Shown here in pieces: positions 1-6,321 of a stretch of DNA of 64,000 nucleotides (within the stretch, counting starts at the first letter, position 1; each line of letters starts with the position of its first letter). The stretch is from Chromobacterium sphagni (GTDB lineage: Bacteria; Pseudomonadota; Gammaproteobacteria; Burkholderiales; Chromobacteriaceae): the NCBI RefSeq assembly GCF_001855555.1, contig NZ_MKCT01000001.1:62001-126000 (forward strand), read 5' to 3'. The notes below the pieces were generated by a model. The model ran no database searches, was not told the DNA's origin, and saw nothing but the letters and a program-made list of their open reading frames with translations. Position numbers and translations under genes: made by a program.

Positions 1-1080
1 GGCTTCTACGGCGTGCAGTTCCACCCGGAAGTGACGCACACCAAGCGCGGCACCGAGATGCTCCACCGCTTCGTGCTGCATGTGGCCGGCTGCAAGCCCA
101 GCTGGACCATGCCCAACTACATCGATGAAGCGGTGAAGAAGATCCGCGACCAGGTGGGCGATGAGGAAGTGATTCTCGGCCTGTCCGGCGGCGTGGACTC
201 CTCTGTCGCCGCCGCGCTGATCCACCGCGCCATCGGCAACCAGCTGACCTGCGTCTTCGTCGACCACGGCCTGTTGCGCCTGAACGAAGGCAAGATGGTG
301 ATGGAAATGTTCGCCCAGAACCTGGGCGTCAAGGTGATTCAAGTCAACGCCGAAGCCGACTTCATGGCCAAGCTGGCCGGCGAAGCCGACCCGGAGAAGA
401 AACGCAAGATCATCGGCGCCGAGTTCGTCGAAGTGTTCCAGCGCGAATCCGGCAAACTGACCAACGCCAAGTGGCTGGCCCAGGGCACCATCTATCCGGA
501 CGTGATCGAATCGGCCGGCGCCAAGACCAAGAAGGCCCACACCATCAAGAGCCACCACAATGTGGGCGGCCTGCCGGAAGACATGGACCTGAAGCTGCTG
601 GAGCCGCTGCGCGAACTGTTCAAGGACGAAGTGCGCCAGCTGGGCGTGGCGCTCGGCCTGCCGCACGACATGGTCTACCGCCACCCGTTCCCGGGCCCGG
701 GCCTGGGCGTGCGCATCCTCGGCGAAGTGAAACAGGAATACGCCGACCTGCTGCGCCAGGCCGACGCCATCTTCATCGAAGAGCTGCGCAACACCGTGGA
801 CGAAAAAACCGGCAAGAACTGGTACGAACTGACCAGTCAGGCATTCGCGGTGTTCCTGCCGGTGAAGTCGGTCGGCGTGATGGGCGACGGCCGCACCTAC
901 GACTACGTCGTCGCACTGCGCGCCGTGGTCACCAGCGACTTCATGACCGCGCACTGGGCCGAACTGCCCTACGCGCTGCTGGGCCGCGCTTCCAACCGCA
1001 TCATCAACGAAGTACGCGGCATCAACCGCGTGGTCTACGATGTGAGCGGCAAGCCGCCGGCTACCATCGAGTGGGAGTAG
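1..1080 (+). CDS. guaA: GMP synthase (glutamine-hydrolysing), 3' part
   Basis: GuaA converts XMP to GMP using ATP and glutamine, the last step of de novo GMP synthesis. The reading frame is open from base 1, so the 5' end lies outside the window. What remains starts at the end of the glutamine amidotransferase domain ([11 protein letters not shown], with the catalytic-triad His and Glu in HPE). It continues into the ATP-pyrophosphatase domain, whose P-loop is [13 protein letters not shown] at about residues 59-71. The dimerisation domain follows, with the [12 protein letters not shown] stretch and the family C-terminus PPATIEWE. The last 18 bases are also the left attachment repeat of the inserted element, so the present 3' end of the gene may be element-derived. 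The protein C-terminus is unchanged by the insertion. The identification is very secure. Confidence 0.98.
   Translation, partial: GFYGVQFHPEVTHTKRGTEMLHRFVLHVAGCKPSWTMPNYIDEAVKKIRDQVGDEEVILGLSGGVDSSVAAALIHRAIGNQLTCVFVDHGLLRLNEGKMVMEMFAQNLGVKVIQVNAEADFMAKLAGEADPEKKRKIIGAEFVEVFQRESGKLTNAKWLAQGTIYPDVIESAGAKTKKAHTIKSHHNVGGLPEDMDLKLLEPLRELFKDEVRQLGVALGLPHDMVYRHPFPGPGLGVRILGEVKQEYADLLRQADAIFIEELRNTVDEKTGKNWYELTSQAFAVFLPVKSVGVMGDGRTYDYVVALRAVVTSDFMTAHWAELPYALLGRASNRIINEVRGINRVVYDVSGKPPATIEWE
1063..1080 (+). repeat. Left attachment repeat (attL) within guaA stop region
   Basis: ACCATCGAGTGGGAGTAG matches the sequence at 6238-6255 at 14 of 18 positions; both encode T-I-E-W-E-stop. The longest exact shared core is GAGTGGGA. 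The differences are mostly at third codon positions, as expected if the element carries its own version of the guaA 3' end. Confidence 0.85.
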
Positions 1081-1138
1081 AAATACCGTCGTAAGCTGTT
1101 GATTTATATATGTTTTGTAGTTACACAAAACAGACACA

Positions 1139-1169
1139 CGCCCAACTAAGTTGTTGATTTAGTTGGGCG
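1139..1169 (+). terminator. Hairpin after guaA inside the element's left end
   Basis: CGCCCAACTAA (1139-1149) pairs perfectly with TTAGTTGGGCG (1159-1169) across a 9-base loop. The following T content is modest (TTGGCATT), so it may be a weak terminator or a recombination-site structure. It probably replaces the guaA terminator that was moved to 6281. Confidence 0.5.
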
Positions 1170-1212
1170 TTGGCATTAAAGTTACACGTAAAGCTACAAA
1201 ACGCTGTAGCCG

Positions 1213-1225
1213 TTCAAAAACGTAG
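1213..1225 (+). repeat. Element-end inverted repeat, left copy
   Basis: TTCAAAAACGTAG at 1213-1225 is a near inverted copy of CTACGTTTTCAA at 6218-6229, close to each element end. With the GTTACAC heptamers at 1120, 1181 and 6176 it may form integrase arm-binding sites. The function is inferred only. Confidence 0.4.
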
Positions 1226-1240
1226 TAACCCAACGCACAT

Positions 1241-2530
1241 ATGCCGCTAAAAAAACAAACGTTTAATGCTGACGAAATAGAGATATACGACGAGGCTGTT
1301 GTGTATAAGCGCGGCGAGTATTGGCAAATGCGTATGTGGTTAGGAAAGGAAAAGAAATACGCACGTTTTAGCTTACGCACACGCAATAGAGATACAGCAA
1401 TAGATAAAGCGAAAAAATACTATCACGAGCTAATGGCACAGCAGTTAGCGGGTAAAACGTATTTCTCCAAAACAACAAAGCAAGGTGTTGAAGAATATTT
1501 GAAGCAACGTGCGCTTGACGTTGAAGCGGAGCTAATAGTGAAAGGACGTTATGGCACTATTAAAACGCATTTGGAACATTGGCTTGATTTTATTGGACGA
1601 GACACAAAGCTGAAAGAGCTTGAACGCACTGATTGCGAGAACTACTTACATTCGCGCACTAAAACAAAAAAGAAAATCAATGTCAGTCAAACAACGGTAG
1701 CGAATGAACAAAGTTCAATAAACGCAATGATGGCTTGGCTGTATAAGCGTAATGAAACATACATTGAAGCGTTTGATTTTAAGCCGTTAAAACGTATTGA
1801 CAGATGTGACGAAGCACTAAGGCGCAGCACATTTGAAGACGACGAAATAGTTAGGATTAAAACAGAGCTTGAAACATACATTGCTGACGCAAAGAAAAAC
1901 ATAAAAGAAGAAGGCAACTTAGCGAAAGCAATAACGGGCTACTATTTGCTCATATCCATTATTACTGGCTTACGCAGAGGCGAGCAGATACAGCTAAAGT
2001 GGAGCGGCATTAAATGGCTTGAAAAGAATGTAAAAGGACAAACATCGGACGATACATATAACTTAGTCAAAATAACGGTGCGAGCAGAAACAACGAAGGT
2101 TAGGAAAACACGACACTTCGTTGTTAAAGATTCGGAATATTTTGACGAGTTATTTAAGTTGCTACAGCCGCGCTATGTAAAAGCAAACAAAGACAACAAA
2201 AAAGCAAAAGCATTTGGTGACACATTTGTTTTTAGCGCAAACGGAACTTCAATGCTAACGCCCCGTGCTATTGGCTATCACTTTGACAAAATAGTAGAGT
2301 TGGCTGAGATTAAAGATACAGACACACGTGACTTAGTGCCATACAGCTTTCGCCATTACTTTATTACGGACAGAGTAAACAGAGGCGCAACGCCAACGCA
2401 AGTGGCTGAGACGTGCGGCACGAGCACGGCGCAGATTGAAAAAACTTACATCCATACAAGCGAAGCGAAAATGATTACCAATGCGCTGCCGCAGTTTGAA
2501 TATAGAGACGGCTTGCTTATTCCAAAGTAG
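1241..2530 (+). CDS. Tyrosine site-specific integrase of the guaA element
   Basis: A 429-residue tyrosine recombinase that would insert and excise the element at guaA. The N-terminal third contains an AP2-like/SAM-like arm and core-binding region (about residues 20-200). The catalytic domain follows with the first Arg in ITGLRRGEQIQLKW (about 243-256), the HxxR box in YSFRHYF, a Cys in place of the usual second His in the GTS region (AETCGTSTAQIEKTYIH), and the nucleophile in KTYIH near residue 408. Length and position, just inside attL and reading away from guaA, fit guaA-targeting integrases. No clear ribosome-binding site precedes the ATG at 1241; a later start is possible. Base and codon use (AT-rich, ACA/GCA/AAA) differ strongly from the host genes. 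Function is known from the family; target specificity is inferred from position. Confidence 0.9.
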   Translation: MPLKKQTFNADEIEIYDEAVVYKRGEYWQMRMWLGKEKKYARFSLRTRNRDTAIDKAKKYYHELMAQQLAGKTYFSKTTKQGVEEYLKQRALDVEAELIVKGRYGTIKTHLEHWLDFIGRDTKLKELERTDCENYLHSRTKTKKKINVSQTTVANEQSSINAMMAWLYKRNETYIEAFDFKPLKRIDRCDEALRRSTFEDDEIVRIKTELETYIADAKKNIKEEGNLAKAITGYYLLISIITGLRRGEQIQLKWSGIKWLEKNVKGQTSDDTYNLVKITVRAETTKVRKTRHFVVKDSEYFDELFKLLQPRYVKANKDNKKAKAFGDTFVFSANGTSMLTPRAIGYHFDKIVELAEIKDTDTRDLVPYSFRHYFITDRVNRGATPTQVAETCGTSTAQIEKTYIHTSEAKMITNALPQFEYRDGLLIPK

Positions 2531-2579
2531 TCGTAACCATTTTAGCTATGTCTGTCGTCCGTGTGTTTAAGATTTTTAT

Positions 2580-3078
2580 TTACACACGTTTATTGGGTAA
2601 AACACGCTTCTTTTGCGCCGATAACGCATTTTGTTGTGGCAATGTTTGCTGACTTTGTGGGTAGGTGGGGTTAGCAGTTGTGGCTACATTGCTGGTTGGG
2701 TTGGTTGGGTTTATGTAGGGGGTGGCACTTTTTGTTGGTAAGGCTTTGGGTGGGTATGGTGTTACGTGCTGTGGGTTGGGTTGAACGTTACTGGGGGTGG
2801 CAGTTTTTTGTATAGGTTGTTGCTGAGGGTTGGCATTGGGCTTATTGGGTGCTGCTAACTTAGGTGATGGCTTTGGTATTTTTAGTATGGGTGCTGGCGC
2901 AGAGGCAATACGTTTACCAACACGTTTGCTGCGTTTAGCTTTTTTCTGCTGCTGTGCTGCGGCTTTCTGTTTAGCTTGTTCGTGTTGTTGCGTCTGTATA
3001 GCAGTCCAAACTGCTATCATTTACCAGCTTCCATAACACTAGTTGTGCTTCTGCGTCAGCTATTTCAAATATTCTCAT
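2580..3078 (-). pseudogene. Proline/glutamine-rich element protein, probably frameshifted
   Basis: Two overlapping reading frames seem to form one gene. The first starts at an ATG at 3078 behind an AGGGAC-like site. It reads MRIFEIADAEAQLVLWKLVN and stops about 36 codons later. The second frame (2580-3020) continues with VWTAIQTQQHEQAKQKAAAQ, then a Lys/Arg cluster, then a long tail of Pro, Gln, Asn and Thr. Joining them by a one-base shift near 3010 gives a continuous acidic helix, basic segment and disordered tail of about 160 residues. The tail's proline codons make the plus strand G-rich between 2640 and 2870. I do not recognise the family; similar helix-plus-proline-tail proteins occur on mobile elements. 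It could instead be intact, starting at the internal ATG 3020. Confidence 0.4.
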
Positions 3079-3149
3079 ACATTAGTCCCTATGTTGCTAA
3101 TGTATTTATTGAACAGAAAGAGTGACAGCAGAAGCGACGAGCTTGGATG

Positions 3150-3587
3150 TTATTTGGTAAAGCCAGAACGCAGCTGATTGCTTGCTGCGTCAATCGCAGC
3201 GTCTAACTCTTCAGCAGTTACCGCAGCACATATTGTCTCAAACGTTGTGACAAGTTCTTTCGCTGTGGCTACTTCAATCGCTGTTTTGCCTTTAGCCAAC
3301 TCCAAAATACGTGCGCCGTAACGCACATTGACGCAGAGCTTGCCGTTTTCAGTAACAAACGCCCAACTTTTAAGACGCTTTGGCAGAGCGACTTGCTTGC
3401 GAATACCAGTTTCAGTGTCAGTCACGCTTCGTAGTTTTGTTGGCAAATATGCTGTGCCATTTTGTTCCGCTTTCGCCAGTTTTATTTGTTCGCGCAAACG
3501 CATAACGAGCCTATTGCGACGTTGAACAACAGCAGAGATTTGAGTGGGCTTTTTAGCAGCAGTGAGTTTTAAGTTTGCCAGTGTCAT
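3150..3587 (-). CDS. DUF6641-like mobile-element protein
   Basis: A 145-residue protein. The ATG at 3587 is preceded by a GAAAGGA site at good spacing, and the reading frame upstream of it is unlike the family, so this start is preferred to 3776. From memory it resembles DUF6641: an N-terminal LANLKLTA segment, a VVQRRNRLVMRLREQI helix, a conserved KLCVNVRYGARILELAKGK core and a C-terminal helix ending in RSGF. The family's biochemical role is unknown to me; it is typically met in plasmids and integrated elements of proteobacteria. It is transcribed against the integrase and lies next to a decayed replication gene, so a role in maintenance or replication is possible but unproven. It has no signal peptide or membrane segment and is predicted cytoplasmic. 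Confidence 0.7.
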   Translation of the reverse strand: MTLANLKLTAAKKPTQISAVVQRRNRLVMRLREQIKLAKAEQNGTAYLPTKLRSVTDTETGIRKQVALPKRLKSWAFVTENGKLCVNVRYGARILELAKGKTAIEVATAKELVTTFETICAAVTAEELDAAIDAASNQLRSGFTK

Positions 3588-3747
3588 TTTCAGTCCTTTC
3601 AGTTTTTCAGTTGTGTGCGTAAGCGATTTATGACGCAGCGCAACACTAACAATATGCTCGTAAAGCGTTGCTGGACAAGGCTTTAAGGCTGTATGAACAG
3701 ATAAGGTAAAAATATTTAACTTTTTCTGTTCAAACATAAATAAGGGT

Positions 3748-4407
3748 ATGAATAATGAAAAGCAAAACACTAACAAAACGGCATATGTGGCAGCGCAAGC
3801 AGACTATTTGGAACGATTAGCGCAGCATTGTGACTACGCACTGACTTTACAAACCAGCTTACCAACTTACGCTATCAGCGCGACAACTATGGAATAGCGT
3901 TTAGACGCAACACGAAGTAGCTTGTGTCAGTTTCGTCTTCGTCTAAATCGCTTGCTAACTGGTAATGGCTGGCTACGCAATGACAAATATGTGCCCGTGT
4001 TTGTTGCTGCGATTGAAGGCACGCGAAACACATACGATAGAATAGAACACTACACATACACATACACATACACATACACATAGCGTTAGGTAACTTGCCG
4101 AATGCTGCTACACACGATTTATTAGAAGACGGCATTAGGCAGTTATGGGCAGCAACAGCAGTAGCACAACAGACATAAAGTTAGATAAGCTAACAAAAGG
4201 CACTGAACAACGTTGGAATGAATATATTAGTAAAGACGCACATATAGGCAACTAGGAAGTTATTGACTACAGCAACACACAAGCACCAAAGCACATACTG
4301 GCAGCGATTTAATCTACAACACATAGGCACGGCTTGGCGTTTGACGCAGCGCTGGCGACAAACAAAAACTGATTGGACAACATAAACGACTTTGCTGACA
4401 CTGGATG
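3748..4407 (+). pseudogene. Decayed HUH-type replication initiator
   Basis: Starting at ATG 3748 (MNNEKQNTNKTAYVAAQADY), one frame runs through YALTLQTSLPTYAISATTME, a TAG at 3895, then RLDATRSSLCQFRLRLNRLL and PVFVAAIEGTRNTYDRIE. A one-base shift near 4050 leads into a frame reading (HI)n-ALGNLPNAATHDLLEDGI, and another shift near 4175 into TEQRWNEYISKDAHIGN. That frame has further stops at 4253 and beyond. Pieced together, it shows a YALTL-like motif 1, a His-hydrophobic-His motif 2 (HIHIAL) and a YxxK catalytic tyrosine motif 3 (EYISK). These are in the order and spacing of rolling-circle HUH initiators. The gene cannot make a full protein as it stands. The exact family is not recognised; the HUH assignment rests only on the three motifs. 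Confidence 0.6.
4051..4080 (+). repeat. TACACA hexanucleotide repeat, five units
   Basis: Five perfect tandem TACACA units. In the frame that continues the replication pseudogene downstream, the array reads as alternating His-Ile codons exactly where HUH motif 2 should be. Slippage in six-base steps would lengthen that motif without changing frame. Confidence 0.9.
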
Positions 4408-4715
4408 AAGTGTTAGTTGTATTGGTATTGTCTAAGTCTTTCAAACACACAATACAGACTATTGAATGCTAACAATAAGTGAGACTGGCAATGGCAATGT
4501 AGGTTTGCTATACAAAGTAGCAAAAAAATGGGGTATAGGTAAAAATCACCAGCACAAAAGAAAATGGGTATGTGCTGAAAATAGCAGCGCAAAAAATACA
4601 CAAAGCAAACTAACAAAATCAACGTGGTTTGTGCTGGCAAAAAGAGGTAGGAAAAACTTTGAACAGAAAACACAATATATGTAGCAAAACAGCACCAAAG
4701 CGAAAGGGCTACAAA
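4408..4715. other. No recognisable gene
   Basis: AT-rich stretch between the decayed initiator and the short recombinase. Short open frames exist on both strands (for example 4466-4684 plus), but they show no family resemblance, no convincing ribosome-binding site and much A-rich low complexity. It may be further decayed element sequence. Confidence 0.5.
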
Positions 4716-5282
4716 ATGGCACAGGCAGCAACACTGACACAGCAGCAGCTACAACGTGTTTTAGATTACTTGCGAACACGCAGACACTCCAAGCGTAACA
4801 GAGCGATTATTTTACTGACGTATTACGCAATGTTGCGTGTTGGCGAAGTTGCCGCTTTGCGTTATTGCGACGTTGTTGACGCAGACGGAGAGATTAAAGC
4901 GGAGACAACGATTAGTGCGGCACAAACGAAGGGCAACAAAGCACGTAAGGTTTGGTTTGCTGAAAAGATACGTGTTGAACTTGCTGCTTATCTGTCAGCG
5001 CACAAACCAAAGCAACTTACACAGCCATTGTTTTATACGCAGCGCAGTGACGGATTTACAGCTAACACGTTGACGCACATTGTGAATGGCATTTACAAAG
5101 TCGCAGGCATTAGTGGCGCAACGTCGCATAGTGGAAGACGCACTGGACTTACAAACTTAGCGGAACGTGGAGTGGGTGTGAGAACGCTTATGGCATTGGC
5201 TGGACACAGCAATATGGCGACTACACAACGCTATATTGACTTGCGCCCAGCTGTTATTAAAGCTGCTATTGAGTTGGTTTAG
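4716..5282 (+). CDS. Catalytic-domain-only tyrosine recombinase (FimB/FimE size)
   Basis: A 188-residue protein that is essentially just a tyrosine recombinase catalytic domain. The ATG at 4716 follows a GAAAGGG site, and the sequence upstream in frame is not family-like. All catalytic positions are visible: Arg in MLRVGEVAALRY (about 35-46), Lys in QTKGNKARKVW, HxxR in SHSGRRTG, His in LAGHSN and the nucleophilic Tyr in QRYIDL. It lacks the N-terminal arm and core-binding domains of the 429-residue integrase. In this it matches Fim-type invertases and stand-alone recombinases of small elements. It may assist excision, resolve replication products or invert DNA, but no inverted target is evident beside it. 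Codon use matches the element core. Its stop overlaps the convergent methyltransferase by four bases. Confidence 0.85.
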   Translation: MAQAATLTQQQLQRVLDYLRTRRHSKRNRAIILLTYYAMLRVGEVAALRYCDVVDADGEIKAETTISAAQTKGNKARKVWFAEKIRVELAAYLSAHKPKQLTQPLFYTQRSDGFTANTLTHIVNGIYKVAGISGATSHSGRRTGLTNLAERGVGVRTLMALAGHSNMATTQRYIDLRPAVIKAAIELV

Positions 5283-6001
5283 TCTGAACGACGAGAAATA
5301 AAAATAACCGAAACAGAAAATGTCTTTGGTAGCCAGCGGAAAGGGCTGGAAAGCGTTTGAGTTATCTTCCTATTGTGCCTAATAGTCTGCGCAAGCCAGC
5401 GCCAATCAAAACCTTTGTGCCCAGTTCCGTGCGTTTCTACTTTGTCGAGTTGATAAAGTCCAGCGTATAAAGTTTCGCTCCACTTATACTCCGTGTGTCG
5501 CATATAGCCCATTAGTAAGCTCCCGACATTTTTAATCCATACTATCGGGCCCACTTCGTTTGGAACGGAGCAAACAAAGTATTTTGGATTTGCGGCGGCG
5601 ATATGCTCGATTAGGCGAACGACGATATTTTCTGGAATATGCTCTAACGTTTCGAGAGACATTAAAAAATCAACGTTTTCAAGCTCTGTATAGTGGTTCT
5701 CAATGCTGTCGTTGATTATTCGAAAGTTAGATTTTGAACCGTATCTCGATTTGGCTGTTTCAGCAAACGTCTGATCAAGTTCAATGCCAACATAACTTAT
5801 GTTGTATCGTTCGTTCAATAAGCCAAACGTTTTTGCGTGTGCGCAGCCTATATCGACAACCTTTAGTTGCTTGTCTGGATTTTCATTTCTTAGCTGGTCA
5901 AAAAGTTCAATCAGATATTTGTACCTAATGCTATGTAGCCAACTTACAAGCGGATTGAAGTTTTGGTTCTTTTCGTAGCAAGTTTGTGTTTCGTGCGTCA
6001 T
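5279..6001 (-). CDS. Class I SAM-dependent methyltransferase (element cargo)
   Basis: A 240-residue Rossmann-fold methyltransferase. Motif I is VVDIGCAHAKTFG (about residues 47-59), the acidic strand-2 end is YVGIELDQ, and motif IV-like sequence is FLMSLETLEHIP. This is the UbiE/Methyltransf_23-type fold that acts on small molecules or glycans. It is not a DNA methyltransferase, because no DPPY/NPPY or PC motif is present. The substrate is unknown; the Trp/Tyr-rich C-terminal half would bind it. It lies between the second recombinase and attR, the usual cargo position. It is less AT-rich than the core and contains tetramers (TCGA several times, CATG, GATC, GTAC, GGCC) missing from 1081-5282, suggesting separate acquisition. 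The ATG at 6001 lacks a clear ribosome-binding site. Confidence 0.8.
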   Translation of the reverse strand: MTHETQTCYEKNQNFNPLVSWLHSIRYKYLIELFDQLRNENPDKQLKVVDIGCAHAKTFGLLNERYNISYVGIELDQTFAETAKSRYGSKSNFRIINDSIENHYTELENVDFLMSLETLEHIPENIVVRLIEHIAAANPKYFVCSVPNEVGPIVWIKNVGSLLMGYMRHTEYKWSETLYAGLYQLDKVETHGTGHKGFDWRWLAQTIRHNRKITQTLSSPFRWLPKTFSVSVIFISRRSD

Positions 6002-6217
6002 GCGTCATGTTATTTGTTGTGTGGCGACGCTTCATTTTACTCGTGCTTCGTAGCAGCTCAAAGTGTTTTCTGTTTCTGCCGCGCAACGTGTAACCATAAG
6101 CGTGTAAAATCTAACAAACACAACAACCAACGTAAAAAAGAGTGCTTAAATACACAATGGTAAAGTTGCGCAAAAGTTACACAACGGACTTACGGTGCGC
6201 TGTAACCCCTATAAATG

Positions 6218-6229
6218 CTACGTTTTCAA
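6218..6229 (-). repeat. Element-end inverted repeat, right copy
   Basis: CTACGTTTTCAA lies nine bases before attR. Its reverse complement differs from the left copy at 1213-1225 by one substitution and one A in the homopolymer. It is a candidate recombinase arm site. Confidence 0.4.
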
Positions 6230-6237
6230 CCAACGTT

Positions 6238-6255
6238 ACTATTGAGTGGGAATGA
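6238..6255 (+). repeat. Right attachment repeat (attR), displaced guaA tail
   Basis: ACTATTGAGTGGGAATGA repeats the guaA 3' end and lies just upstream of a strong terminator. One of the two copies is the original host tail; position suggests this one. It marks the right border of the element. Confidence 0.85.
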
Positions 6256-6280
6256 GCCTGACTCTGGCCATCCCCGCGCA

Positions 6281-6310
6281 AAACGCCCCGATTCGAACGG
6301 GGCGTTTTTT
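6281..6310 (+). terminator. Native guaA terminator, displaced by the element
   Basis: AAACGCCCCG pairs with CGGGGCGTTT around a seven-base loop and runs into a T tract (6305-6310). It lies 25 bases after the displaced guaA tail at 6238-6255, where the terminator would sit in an empty site. It may also serve the convergent transporter gene ending at 6322. Confidence 0.85.
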
Positions 6311-6321
6311 ATTGCCCCTCG

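Larger units (their letters stand above)
1063..6255. mobile_element. Integrated element at the 3' end of guaA
   Basis: The stretch is AT-rich (about 40% GC by eye) inside a high-GC chromosome, and codon use changes sharply at both ends. The left end is the last 18 bases of guaA. A near copy that still spells T-I-E-W-E-stop sits at the right end, immediately before what looks like the native guaA terminator. A full-length tyrosine integrase begins 160 bases inside the left end, the usual arrangement for guaA-targeting islands. Contents in order are the integrase, a proline/glutamine-rich broken ORF, a DUF6641-like gene, a decayed HUH-type replication initiator, a short recombinase and a methyltransferase. 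GTTACAC occurs near the ends at 1120, 1181 and 6176, a candidate arm-type site. No conjugation, capsid or toxin gene is recognised, so this is probably a small integrative element with degraded replication functions. Confidence 0.9.

Noticed and set aside
2640-2870. G-rich plus-strand stretch that might form G-quadruplexes
   Set aside because: The G runs are the complement of proline codons in the minus-strand Pro/Gln-rich ORF; four close runs of three or more G were not clearly present in regular spacing.
4051-4080. Possible CRISPR or iteron array
   Set aside because: A six-base perfect tandem repeat without spacers; it is a microsatellite inside the replication pseudogene.
4466-4684. Plus-strand 72-codon frame before the short recombinase
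   Set aside because: A-rich low complexity with a weak start and no recognisable family; treated as non-coding.
5963-6163. Plus-strand 66-codon frame near the right end of the element
   Set aside because: Cys/Phe/His-rich, overlaps the methyltransferase start, and has no ribosome-binding site or homology.
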